NCBI GenBank assembly: GCA_000621985.1
Contig: JHWW01000010.1
Location: 1 to 64,000, forward strand
Length of the DNA stretch: 64,000 nucleotides
From: Lachnospiraceae bacterium V9D3004
GTDB lineage: Bacteria > Bacillota > Clostridia > Lachnospirales > Lachnospiraceae
Reading direction: 5' to 3'
Positions 33,424 through 41,641 of the stretch are shown one piece after another. Every line of letters starts with the position of its first letter. Within the stretch, counting starts at the first letter, position 1. A model generated the notes under the pieces. That model was not told the DNA's origin. It made no database searches and was given only the letters and a program-made list of their open reading frames with translations. The translations under genes were made by a program, and so were the position numbers.

Positions 33424-34398
33424 CTATTCTATTACAACTATTTCGACAAGTCTGCCGTACTGCGGATTGCACTGCTTTCCGTCTCCACGATACAGATATA
33501 TCTTGTCTCCGACTTTCAGATCGTCATATTTTACTTCGGTGTTTCCGGCAAAGAAATGACAACTTCCGCCTCCGATCACGGACGTGTGATCAACACTAAA
33601 TATCCGTCCGGATTCGTCGGTAAATGAATATATATCACCGTCTTTTTTAGTGACTGTGTAGCTGTATTTTTTTCCGATCATTTCCGGATTTTTATCTTTA
33701 ACGGCAATAGACAGAACATTCTTGTAAACGATCGGATCCGTAAGCCCGAGTGCCCCCGATAATGTTACCGTGATATGATCGCCGACCTCAAGACGCTCAT
33801 AACTGATCTTATTATCACCGTTTGTTATATTGGCTTTGATTGCAACGCTTCTTGTCATTGTTGCATAATAAGAATAATCTTTTTTCTGCGAAAGATACAA
33901 CACATTACCGTCTATATCACAAATATATGCATCATAAGATCTTATATCCGCAGGCACCTCGGTAGGCTTCACTGTTGCTGTGGGTTTCGGCGTTGATGTG
34001 ACCTTCGGAGTTGACGTGGGCTTCACGGTAGCAACCGCAACCGGCGGTGCTGTTATCGGAACCGGTACCAGTGTCGGTACATCGTCATAATCAATATCAC
34101 CGATTTTTTTCCTTACCGTTACTTTTATCGTACTTTTCTTTTTTCCATTCTTCATCGTGATATTGGTTTTTCCTGTTCTGTATGCTTTTACCACACCTTT
34201 TTTTGTGACTGCGGCAACTCTCGGTTTTGAAGAACTCCATTTTACTTTTGACGCTTTTTTCGGTGACGCAAGCTTGATCTTTTCACCCGGTTTCATTGTG
34301 ATCGAATTAACACTTAAAGAAGCATCGGCTTTTGCCATAGGCAAAACTGCCATAGTACATGCGAGTAATCCTATTGCGGCGGATACTGTTTTTTTCAT
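33424..34398 (-). CDS. Secreted Big_2 domain protein with Thr-Pro linker
   Basis: 324 residues. A signal peptide (about 1-25, ending AKADAS) precedes a bacterial Ig-like Big_2 domain (LSVNSITMKPGEKIKLAS, KVKWSSSKPRVAAVTKKG, VKAYRTGKTNITM), then a Thr/Pro/Lys linker (about 115-155) and a C-terminal domain of unknown type with YDAYICDIDGNVLYL and a repeated 'L.VGD.I.' phrase (LEVGDHITV, LKVGDKIYL). That repetition suggests a small beta-barrel. The ATG at 34398 has AAGGAGG 6-7 nt upstream; an earlier ATG has none. There is no wall-sorting signal, so it may bind the wall through its own domains. Function not recognised. Confidence 0.8.
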   Translation of the reverse strand: MKKTVSAAIGLLACTMAVLPMAKADASLSVNSITMKPGEKIKLASPKKASKVKWSSSKPRVAAVTKKGVVKAYRTGKTNITMKNGKKKSTIKVTVRKKIGDIDYDDVPTLVPVPITAPPVAVATVKPTSTPKVTSTPKPTATVKPTEVPADIRSYDAYICDIDGNVLYLSQKKDYSYYATMTRSVAIKANITNGDNKISYERLEVGDHITVTLSGALGLTDPIVYKNVLSIAVKDKNPEMIGKKYSYTVTKKDGDIYSFTDESGRIFSVDHTSVIGGGSCHFFAGNTEVKYDDLKVGDKIYLYRGDGKQCNPQYGRLVEIVVIE

Positions 34399-34502
34399 AT
34401 TATTCCTCCTTTTTCCGGTGATTTTTTGGAGATATTTACATACATTGTTGCTGCTCACTACTTTGATTTTAATTTTCCCTACTTTTTGAAAATCATTACT
34501 TT

Positions 34503-36476
34503 CTATAACGTTATCAATGTAGCACCGGCACTTGATGCCATTGACCTGAATACATATCTGTCAGGTGCGACTATCACAGCCAGTTTTCCACATTCAGCTA
34601 TTGCGCCGTATCCCGAATCAGGCTTTGCGCCTTCCGCGAATGATACGGATCTTAGATTATCACAATTATTTATACAGCCGTATGCAAGTTTTTTGATATT
34701 CTTTCCGATTGCAAGTTCCTTAATCCCGGATACATTCACGAGTGCATCCTTGCCGAGTGTTTTTACGGATGATGGAACGGTAAATGTTTCGCCTGATTTT
34801 TTTGCAGGATATATTAAAAGTGTTGTCATATTTGAATTATACAATACTCCGTCCGACACGCGGAATTTTCTGCCTCTTCCACCGGTGAATTCCGAAAGTT
34901 CCTTACATTCTTCGAATGCATTGCTGTCAAACTTGGCAAGCGATGAAGGAATATGAGCTGTCTTTATTCCGGTTCCTCTGAAAGCTCTGTAACCTATCAC
35001 TTTTACACTGTCGGATATTGTTAAAGAAGCAAGATCAGAATCGGCAGAAAATGCTCCTTCACCAATATTATTTACTCCGTTTTTAAGTACCACGGTGCGC
35101 AGATTATCCATTGATGCAAATGAAAATTTTCCGATATTTTTTGCCGACGTTGTCAGACTCTTAAGATTGGAATTAAACTCAAATGCATGTGATCTGATCG
35201 TATCAACACTACCCGGCACAACAAATGATGCATTCTTTTTATTAAGAGGATACTGAATCAATTTTGTCTTATTTTTATTGTACAATACACCATCCGCAGA
35301 ACTGTATTCCTTATTGTCCGAAGCCACGTTAATAGAGCTCAAATTCACGCAGTTGTTAAATGCTCCCGGATTGATTCCCTTTACACTTGCAGGGATCTTT
35401 ATCGTTGTAAGACTCGCGCAGTTTGCAAATACACGGTTTCCTATGTATGTAACTTTCTTCGGAAGTGATATGTTCTTAACTTTTGTTCCTCTGAAAGCGC
35501 TGTTTCCTATGTAACGCATGTTGTCATTAAGTTTTAATGATGTGAGTCCGCTGTCTGCAAAAGCCTTATCACCGATCGCATAGATCTTACTGTTAAGAGC
35601 GATCTTTTTAAGGTCGCTGCATCCCTTAAATGCGTCGGCTTTGATTATGGAAACTTTAGCGGGAATATTTATTGTTTTAAGGCCGCTGTTTTTGAATAAG
35701 CTTTCAGGAATGTCTTTCATATTGCCGGGAAGATTAATCTTTTTAAGTTCCGTACAGTTTTCAAAGACACCGTTTCCAAGTTTTGTGCCGTTACCGGCGA
35801 ATTCTACCTTTTTAAGTCTCTTGCATTTGTAAAAAGCGTCGTCACCGAGCTCTTTTAACTTTTTCGGAAGTGTGATGCTCTTCAGCATATAATTTTTCGC
35901 AAATGCTCTTTCCTGAATGTATTTTATATTTTTTCCGATTTTGATATTTTCAAGCTTATAACATTTTTCGAATGCACTGATCCCGATCTGCTCAAGTTTT
36001 TTGGGAAGTCTTACTTTCCTAAGATTAATACACTCATAAAAAGCGCTTTCCGGTATAAATTCGAGCGAATCTCCAAGATCGATCTCTTTTAATTTTACAC
36101 AGTTGGAAAATGCTCTGATATCAATATCTTCCAGGTTTTTAGGCATCTTTACCGAGGTGAGTTCCCCGCATCTGCTGAAGGCTCCGTATTGGATCCTTAA
36201 TACCGTATCGGGAAGGCTTATCGACTTATATGTGCTGTCCGCAAATGCGTTGTTACCGATGGCGGTTACTTTATATCCGTTAACTTCAGCCGGAACATTT
36301 ACAGAATCTCCCTCAACCTTACACTCCGTAAGCGTTGCCTCTTCATCCGCGATGCTGTACGTCATATTATTTTCAGTGTAATTCTTTTTTGCGTATGCGT
36401 TGTCCGCCAAAGCAAATACGCAGACGAACATTGTTACAGCTAACCCTGTGATCATACCCTTAATCTGTGTTTTCAT
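34503..36476 (-). CDS. BspA-type leucine-rich repeat surface protein
   Basis: 657 residues. After a signal peptide (about 1-30, ending NAYAKK) come about 20 LRR_5 repeats of the BspA/TpLRR type. Examples are AIGNNAFADSTYKSISLPDT, IGNRVFANCASLTTIKIPAS and IGEGAFSADSDLASLTISDS. Two short islands (SADGVLYNKNKTKLIQYP and VSDGVLYNSNMTTLLIYPAK) interrupt the array and mark its thirds. BspA-type LRRs mediate adhesion in oral and gut anaerobes (known for a few members). No sorting signal or membrane helix is present at the C-terminus. The ATG at 36476 follows GGAG by about 8 nt. It lies 104 nt upstream of the Big_2 gene on the same strand. Confidence 0.88.
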   Translation of the reverse strand: MKTQIKGMITGLAVTMFVCVFALADNAYAKKNYTENNMTYSIADEEATLTECKVEGDSVNVPAEVNGYKVTAIGNNAFADSTYKSISLPDTVLRIQYGAFSRCGELTSVKMPKNLEDIDIRAFSNCVKLKEIDLGDSLEFIPESAFYECINLRKVRLPKKLEQIGISAFEKCYKLENIKIGKNIKYIQERAFAKNYMLKSITLPKKLKELGDDAFYKCKRLKKVEFAGNGTKLGNGVFENCTELKKINLPGNMKDIPESLFKNSGLKTINIPAKVSIIKADAFKGCSDLKKIALNSKIYAIGDKAFADSGLTSLKLNDNMRYIGNSAFRGTKVKNISLPKKVTYIGNRVFANCASLTTIKIPASVKGINPGAFNNCVNLSSINVASDNKEYSSADGVLYNKNKTKLIQYPLNKKNASFVVPGSVDTIRSHAFEFNSNLKSLTTSAKNIGKFSFASMDNLRTVVLKNGVNNIGEGAFSADSDLASLTISDSVKVIGYRAFRGTGIKTAHIPSSLAKFDSNAFEECKELSEFTGGRGRKFRVSDGVLYNSNMTTLLIYPAKKSGETFTVPSSVKTLGKDALVNVSGIKELAIGKNIKKLAYGCINNCDNLRSVSFAEGAKPDSGYGAIAECGKLAVIVAPDRYVFRSMASSAGATLITL

Positions 36477-36733
36477 ACCCATTCTCCTCACTTTTTTTAT
36501 ATCCGGTAACTGCCCGGTTAATTATAGTTCGCGGCTGTTTATTTTTTCTTACACGTTTTCGAATTTTTTTTTAAATGTTGAGTCATTTTAACTGTGAACA
36601 CTCCCGGATCCTTTCAATATTCCACGCATCCTCACATTTCTTAACTATATCTTGGATGTAAAAATCTATATATTTAATCATGAATCCGTCTCTGTATCAC
36701 ATCATTATATATCATCATGAATTCGTCTCAGCG

Positions 36734-37480
36734 TCAAACGAGTCCGTACGATACCTGGCGCACTCTCGGATGTATGAATTCTTCATCATCCGGCATCAGA
36801 TTATGCATATATACTATTGATATACCTTCTGAAGGATCTGCCTCACACCATGAACCGAATGCGCCTGTCCATCCAAACGCACCGACAGAACCGTTATTGC
36901 TTCCTTTTTCATTACTTATAATTGTTCTTACACCATAGCCGTAACCGTAACCTCCATTATATACATCCCTGAAACCATCCGGTCCCGGTGCGTATTCACC
37001 GTTCTCTTTTTTTGAATACAGTGTCACAAGTCTGTCCTTCGTGTCACTAAAAAATACTGCACCAGTGTTATCCATTCCAAGCGGATCGTATATAAGCTCC
37101 TTAAGCGCTTCGTTGATCGGCTTGTCACATAAAACTTCCACGAGTCCCGCAGCGATCTCACTTGAAAAACCGTATATCCATTCTTCACCGGGATTACATT
37201 TTAACGGCGCCTTTGAAACTGCATCAAGCTGTTCTCTTAATGTGTAATATCCTCTTTCATATAACATCATCATTGCGGTATATAGCGGCAGTTTTGACAT
37301 CGATGCCTGTCTGAAAAGAGTATTTTTATCTACCGGTTTTTTTGTATGAATATCAGTTATACCATGATAACCTTCATACAATACTTTTCCGTTTTGTATC
37401 ACATGAAGCGAGCATCCCGGAATTCCTCTCTCATTTATAAATGATTCCAATAATCTGTCTATATCTTTTTTTGTTGACAT
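36734..37480 (-). CDS. Shortened beta-lactamase-family serine hydrolase
   Basis: 248 residues, whereas the family (AmpC/esterase fold, PF00144) usually has about 350-420. The catalytic SxxK is present (RQASMSKLPLY) and the YxN-like Tyr may be in WIYGFSSEI. The late GWTGAFGSWCEADP motif is also kept. Two expected blocks are missing in frame: the 'LLTHTSG' region between YTLREQLDAVSKAPL and KCNPGEEW, and the segment before GYGYGYGVRTI. Folding and activity are therefore doubtful. GGGAGG lies 8 nt before the ATG. The start overlaps the pflA stop by 22 nt, so the two are coupled. It is not evidence of beta-lactam resistance: such proteins are mostly esterases or peptidases. Confidence 0.75.
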   Translation of the reverse strand: MSTKKDIDRLLESFINERGIPGCSLHVIQNGKVLYEGYHGITDIHTKKPVDKNTLFRQASMSKLPLYTAMMMLYERGYYTLREQLDAVSKAPLKCNPGEEWIYGFSSEIAAGLVEVLCDKPINEALKELIYDPLGMDNTGAVFFSDTKDRLVTLYSKKENGEYAPGPDGFRDVYNGGYGYGYGVRTIISNEKGSNNGSVGAFGWTGAFGSWCEADPSEGISIVYMHNLMPDDEEFIHPRVRQVSYGLV

Positions 37481-38241
37481 GTTTTTATCCTCCCATATCT
37501 TATTCCGAGAATCGACTCTGCTTCTCTCACCTGCTCATCTGTCGGAGGAGCGGTGTCAGCAAGTGTGTAAGGAATATTCAGATTCTCCCATTTATATGCA
37601 CCCATCGAATGATAAGGAAGTATCTCGATTTGCTCCACTGTTTTAAGCGAATCTGCGAATTCCTTAAGATTACGAAGTTCCCCCGCATCGTCAGTGACTC
37701 CCGGAACAAGAACTCTTCTTATCCACATAGACTTCCCATTATCCGAAAGCCACTTTGCCATCTCAAGTATGTTCTCATTTGGTTGTCCCGTAAGCTCAAT
37801 ATGCCTAACAGGATCTGTCTGTTTTATATCAAGTATAACAAGATTGGTATAATTCATCAATTCGGTAAATTTACTGAAAAAAGGCTCTTCAAAAGTAAAC
37901 GGATTCCCCGACGTATCAATCGCCGTATGAATTCCCTTCTCATGAGCCATTCTGAAAAATTCTATAAGAAAATCTATCTGAAGTAGCGGTTCGCCACCAC
38001 TAACTGTTATTCCTCCGGTATCGCCCCAATAGGGCTTGCAGCGATATGCTTTCTTAAATAAATCTTCGGGAGTGTATTTTTCGCATTGCGTATCACGGAG
38101 ATTCCAGGTATCGGGATTATGGCAATATCTGCAGCGCATATTACATCCCTGCATGAACACAACATACCTGACACCGGGACCGTCCACCGATCCGAAAGAC
38201 TCTAACGAATGAACATATCCTGCATTATTTTCTACATTCAT
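37459..38241 (-). CDS. pflA: Pyruvate formate-lyase activating enzyme
   Basis: 260 residues of the radical-SAM family. The iron-sulfur cysteines are in CNMRCRYC near residue 33, preceded by ESFGSVDGPGVRYVVFMQG, which is diagnostic for PFL activases. GGITVSGGEPLLQ contributes to SAM binding, and LDIKQTDPVRHIELTG and RRVLVPGVTDD are standard later motifs. It abstracts a hydrogen from the PflB glycine to start fermentation of pyruvate to acetyl-CoA and formate. In most relatives it directly follows pflB; here more than 3 kb and five or more redox genes separate them on the same strand. Confidence 0.96.
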   Translation of the reverse strand: MNVENNAGYVHSLESFGSVDGPGVRYVVFMQGCNMRCRYCHNPDTWNLRDTQCEKYTPEDLFKKAYRCKPYWGDTGGITVSGGEPLLQIDFLIEFFRMAHEKGIHTAIDTSGNPFTFEEPFFSKFTELMNYTNLVILDIKQTDPVRHIELTGQPNENILEMAKWLSDNGKSMWIRRVLVPGVTDDAGELRNLKEFADSLKTVEQIEILPYHSMGAYKWENLNIPYTLADTAPPTDEQVREAESILGIRYGRIKTCQQKKI

Positions 38242-38270
38242 ATATGATCACTTCCGGCTAATGTGTTTTT

Positions 38271-39080
38271 TCACTTCGTTATATAATCCATTATATAATC
38301 CAGGCCTTCGGAATCAAGCATTCCGACTTCGTTATATAATATCTTGCCCTTCGAATCAACAACAATAGTCTGTGGGATGCTTCCCTGTCCGTATGCCGAA
38401 TCAAAAGATCCCGCATAATCGTAGTATACAGGGAAAGAGAATTTTTTTCTTTTTACAAATGATCTTACTGTGGAAAGGCTTCCCCTGTCTTCACAATTTA
38501 TCATTATAAACTTGACTTTATTACCATATTTTCTATAACAGGAATTGAAGTCCGGAAGTTCTTCAACACAAGGGCCGCACCATGTAGCCCAGTAATTGAT
38601 TATGATGGGTTTTCCAAGATAATCGGTAATTTTATACTTATCACTTCCACGATACAATGTCACATTTTTAAGCTTGCTTTTCGGACGTTTTAACGTCTTT
38701 ACCGTTACCGCTTTTGTTTTTTTCGTAACAGAATTTTTTCCGTTATTTTTTACATAGGCCGCTACTTTGAACTGATACGAAGTGCTGCTTTTTAATCCTG
38801 CAAGATCATACTGCAAACCGGTCGTTGTTTTTATCAATTTGAATCCGCCGGTTGACGGATCGCTCTTATATATCATGTACCCGCTTGCCCCGGATACTTT
38901 GTTCCATTTTAAAGTAACAGCTCCCGAATAAGCAATCTTACGTGTTATTCTGAATGAACCTTTTGCCTCTGCCGTATCTGTCTTCAGATTGCTGCCCACC
39001 ACAATAAATGAGCACATTAAAATCACTGCAAACATATGCATGATCTTAAGTCCTGTTTTTTTGATCATCTTTTTTTTCAT
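38271..39080 (-). CDS. Secreted Fn3-TlpA thioredoxin fusion
   Basis: 269 residues. A signal peptide or N-terminal anchor (about 10-37, with AEAKGSF) is followed by a fibronectin type III domain (about 40-130; VTLKWNKVSGASGYMIYKS, SSTSYQFKVAAYV) and a TlpA/ResA-like thioredoxin domain (about 135-269). Its active site is ATWCGPCVEELPD, and the cis-proline is in GSIPQTIVVDS. It should reduce disulfides outside the membrane. The Fn3 domain may tether it to the wall or to a surface partner, an uncommon fusion. It ends 29 nt before pflA, so it probably shares the pfl transcript. A second TlpA-like protein without Fn3 is at 41001-41627. Confidence 0.9.
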   Translation of the reverse strand: MKKKMIKKTGLKIMHMFAVILMCSFIVVGSNLKTDTAEAKGSFRITRKIAYSGAVTLKWNKVSGASGYMIYKSDPSTGGFKLIKTTTGLQYDLAGLKSSTSYQFKVAAYVKNNGKNSVTKKTKAVTVKTLKRPKSKLKNVTLYRGSDKYKITDYLGKPIIINYWATWCGPCVEELPDFNSCYRKYGNKVKFIMINCEDRGSLSTVRSFVKRKKFSFPVYYDYAGSFDSAYGQGSIPQTIVVDSKGKILYNEVGMLDSEGLDYIMDYITK

Positions 39081-39264
39081 AACAATCCTCCCATTCCTAT
39101 TTTTTTAATCAAATAGTATTCGTTTGATTTTCCCATACAGGTGATATAATAATCTGTCCGGTTTCAAATATTGCATTCTCTCCAACCACTGTATATTCAG
39201 CAGCAAGGGCGACAGATACTTTATCCCCGACACTAATGGTATTTATGATATTATCTTTACATAT

Positions 39265-39444
39265 TTATATTTTTATATATTTGCATATAGATTCAAGATG
39301 CCCTGCCGCATTTATCTGCCATTCCTTTCTGTCAAAGATATAATATACATTATTGTCATCAAGCTCCTCAATTTCTAACAACGTCATATTATTAAATCCT
39401 TGAACAGAATAATATGGATACACACCCACTGGACGTAACACTTT
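39265..39444 (-). pseudogene. Possible coding remnant
   Basis: Between the Fn3-TlpA and lipoprotein genes lies 428 nt with no full gene. A short open frame (59 codons) has protein-like composition: RPVGVYPYYSVQGFNNMTL, then LEIEELDDNNVYYIFDRKEW. It has no ribosome-binding site and stops in A/T-rich sequence. I read it as a fragment of a lost gene. The rest of the gap shows no clear signal. Confidence is low because short random frames can look similar. Confidence 0.35.
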
Positions 39445-39508
39445 CTATCATTCACTGACAATATATTCTATCAATATCACAATTCCTGAATGCTCAACAA
39501 ATGATACT

Positions 39509-39976
39509 TCACTTAAGTATTATATCATAACTCCCATATTCTGCATCTGTTTTAAAATCTTTTTCTGATTGTAATTCATAACCATCAGGAATCCTATACA
39601 CATGGATGTCATATTCCATGGGTTCACCGGAATATATTATCTCACCGTTATCATCGGTGGTCTGCATCGTGCAGGCGTCTGAAGTACATATCTGAATCTT
39701 CACACCGGGAACCGGATCACCCTTTTGATCCGTACACACGAATCTGTAGGCACTTGCAGAATTATCGCCGTTATCACTGTAATCTACGATATCTGATTGC
39801 TCATCCTGCATATTATCCGAAGCTGTCTGATTATTATTTTGAATACTATCTGAATCAACCTGATTTCCGTCACTGTCACCGGAACCTTCGCCACAGCCAC
39901 ACATACACATTATCAACACCATTATTATTCCGATAACGATCCGGTAATATTTTATTTTACTCAATTTATTTACCAT
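39509..39976 (-). CDS. Putative lipoprotein with carboxypeptidase-regulatory/SpaA-like domain
   Basis: 155 residues. A basic start and hydrophobic segment (IVIGIIMVLIM) lead into CMCGCGEG, which can act as a lipobox with Cys lipidation. An Asp/Asn/Ser-rich linker follows. The C-terminal 75 residues (YRFVCTDQKGDPVPGVKIQI, TTDDNGEIIYSGEPMEYDIH) form a beta-sandwich of the carboxypeptidase-regulatory or SpaA type. I start at the ATG at 39976, which overlaps the end of the NapH-like gene (ATG..TAA), so translation is coupled. An upstream ATG would add 24 residues that are not signal-like. Close coupling suggests it helps the redox proteins. Its exact role is unknown. Confidence 0.7.
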   Translation of the reverse strand: MVNKLSKIKYYRIVIGIIMVLIMCMCGCGEGSGDSDGNQVDSDSIQNNNQTASDNMQDEQSDIVDYSDNGDNSASAYRFVCTDQKGDPVPGVKIQICTSDACTMQTTDDNGEIIYSGEPMEYDIHVYRIPDGYELQSEKDFKTDAEYGSYDIILK

Positions 39977-40859
39977 CTCCGTTTTTTCCTTCTTTTGTAA
40001 GTTCCTGCAGTATATTATATTTTGTGAGTGCGGAAGTCTGGCATGCATTCAGACACTCTCCGCATCTTATGCATTCTGCAGAATTCGGCGTGACGTCGGG
40101 TTTTATCCCCATCCTGCATACTTTTTCGCAGGCTCCGCAATTCGTACATTTATCTTTGTCGAGTTTGTATCTGTACAGCGCCACAGGATTGAATATGCTG
40201 TAAAATGCTCCGAGAGGACACACGTATTTACAAAATGGTCTGTAATATCCGATCGATGTGACGACAACGATAAGAAGAAGCGCCACTTTCCACAGGAATC
40301 TTATACCTATTATATCACGAAGTGATTCATTTAGGGAAACAAGAGGAATTCCTCCGAACAAAGTTCCGCTTGGGCATATGTACTCGCAAAACCATGGCTT
40401 ACCGATACCGGTAGCATTCAATGCCATAAGCGGCAACAGGATCACGAACAATGCCAGAACTATATATTTTATCCATCTAAGAACCCCATGTCCCGGAAGA
40501 TTCTTTTTCTTTTTAAATATCGGAATCTTGTACAGAAGATCCTGAACAAGCCCGAAAGGACATAACCATCCGCACACGAACCGACCGAACAGGCTTCCGA
40601 AGAATATCAGTATTCCAAAACAATAAAATGCCGGTCTTGAGGCAGGGCTGCTAAGACCGGCTTGAAGTGAACCAATCGGACATGAACCAAGCGCTCCAGG
40701 ACATGAATAACAATTCAGCCCCGGAACACAAAAATCCTTTGATTTACCTGTGTATATTTTTCCTGTCACGAACCCATACAGATAACCGTTCGTAACAGCT
40801 GTCCATATTGCCTGGACGATCAATCTCAGATGTCTGTTTTTCTTTTTTTTCTTATCCAA
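39966..40859 (-). CDS. NapH/CcoG-like membrane 4Fe-4S protein
   Basis: 297 residues with about four or five membrane helices. Between them are Cys-Pro motifs GRFVCGWLCPFG and CKYVCPLGAFY, typical of NapH/YccM/RnfG-associated quinol-linked proteins. Near the N-terminus is GLNCYSCPGALGSCP. The C-terminus has two 4Fe-4S clusters, CTNCGACEKVCRMG and CIRCGECLNACQ. It probably carries electrons across or within the membrane to the TlpA-type thioredoxins. It begins with TTG: a stop codon two codons upstream excludes earlier starts and no ATG occurs for a long way downstream. That TTG overlaps the stop of the CXXC peptide gene. Confidence 0.9.
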   Translation of the reverse strand: MDKKKKKNRHLRLIVQAIWTAVTNGYLYGFVTGKIYTGKSKDFCVPGLNCYSCPGALGSCPIGSLQAGLSSPASRPAFYCFGILIFFGSLFGRFVCGWLCPFGLVQDLLYKIPIFKKKKNLPGHGVLRWIKYIVLALFVILLPLMALNATGIGKPWFCEYICPSGTLFGGIPLVSLNESLRDIIGIRFLWKVALLLIVVVTSIGYYRPFCKYVCPLGAFYSIFNPVALYRYKLDKDKCTNCGACEKVCRMGIKPDVTPNSAECIRCGECLNACQTSALTKYNILQELTKEGKNGDGK

Positions 40860-41001
40860 TTCCTATACACTCCAGACATACGTTTGTTGTTTTTTTTTCG
40901 ACGCTCTCTATATCGCCGTTCATTATTCCGACATTTATCAAAATGATCGCAACAATTATCAGTAAAAATGCTATGATCAATCTATGTTTTTCACCATGCA
41001 T
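40852..41001 (-). CDS. CD1871A-like CXXC membrane peptide
   Basis: 49 residues: a short basic start, one membrane helix (LIIAFLLIIVAIILINVGI) and a polar tail with the motif VCLECIGIG (CxxC). This matches small CD1871A-type CXXC proteins that accompany TlpA and NapH-like genes in Clostridia (family recalled). Its ATG shares a base with the TlpA stop (TAATG), and its stop overlaps the TTG start of the NapH-like gene. The overlaps show it belongs to the redox unit and is not a chance frame. It may pass electrons between the two, or bind haem or metal; the sequence alone cannot decide. Confidence 0.8.
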   Translation of the reverse strand: MHGEKHRLIIAFLLIIVAIILINVGIMNGDIESVEKKTTNVCLECIGIG

Positions 41002-41627
41002 TACTTAATATACCTCTCTACGATCTCTCTAAAATCGTCTTCGGATCTTCCACCAACAAAATTCTCAAGTATCTTACCGTTCTCGTCAACAATATAAGTT
41101 GCGGGAATATAAGTCAGGTCTGAAAACACACCGGTAAGCATGTCATAAGAAGGCACAAGCTGCTTATATGTAACTTCTGTTTCATTATATGCGATATCCT
41201 CGGCAATATCAATCATGTTATTATCAATCTCTCCGTTACCGTCGACGACATCTATGCATATTCCAAGAACCTGAAGGTCGGGTGCGTATTCATTAGCGAT
41301 CTTTTCAATAAATGGCATCTCTTCTATGCATGGGCCGCAGTAAGTCCCCCACACATTGATCAGTGTGATCTTATGACCTTTCAGGATGCTCTCATCAACA
41401 GCATTTCCTGCAAGATCTGTAACTATGAATCTGCTGAAGTCAGTGTTCGAAGTTTCCGTCTGATCTGATTCGCCTTCCTGATTCGAATCATCTTCCTGAC
41501 CTGATGCATCTGTCTTTCCCGACGTACCTGCGCTGTTCGAATTAATCCGATAATTAACGATCGTCACTCCGACGCCTACAGCTATAACCATCAATAATAT
41601 TACAATAACCCATACCTGTTTTTTCAT
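41001..41627 (-). CDS. TlpA/ResA-like membrane-anchored thioredoxin
   Basis: 208 residues. One N-terminal helix (about 5-27) serves as an uncleaved anchor or signal, followed by a Ser/Asp/Glu linker. The thioredoxin domain (about 65-208) has GTYCGPCIEEMPF as its active site (CxxC with Tyr before it) and a cis-proline in TYIPATYIVDE. This is the TlpA type, acting on extracytoplasmic thiols. It starts 14 nt after the pflB stop, so it is very likely on the pflB transcript. With the CXXC peptide and the NapH-like protein it forms a compact electron route from membrane to exterior. Confidence 0.92.
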   Translation of the reverse strand: MKKQVWVIVILLMVIAVGVGVTIVNYRINSNSAGTSGKTDASGQEDDSNQEGESDQTETSNTDFSRFIVTDLAGNAVDESILKGHKITLINVWGTYCGPCIEEMPFIEKIANEYAPDLQVLGICIDVVDGNGEIDNNMIDIAEDIAYNETEVTYKQLVPSYDMLTGVFSDLTYIPATYIVDENGKILENFVGGRSEDDFREIVERYIK

Positions 41628-41641
41628 GCTTTTCCTTTCCG

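Noticed and set aside
36734-37480. Beta-lactam resistance gene
   Set aside because: Its fold family is mostly esterases and peptidases, it has no signal peptide, and key regions are missing.
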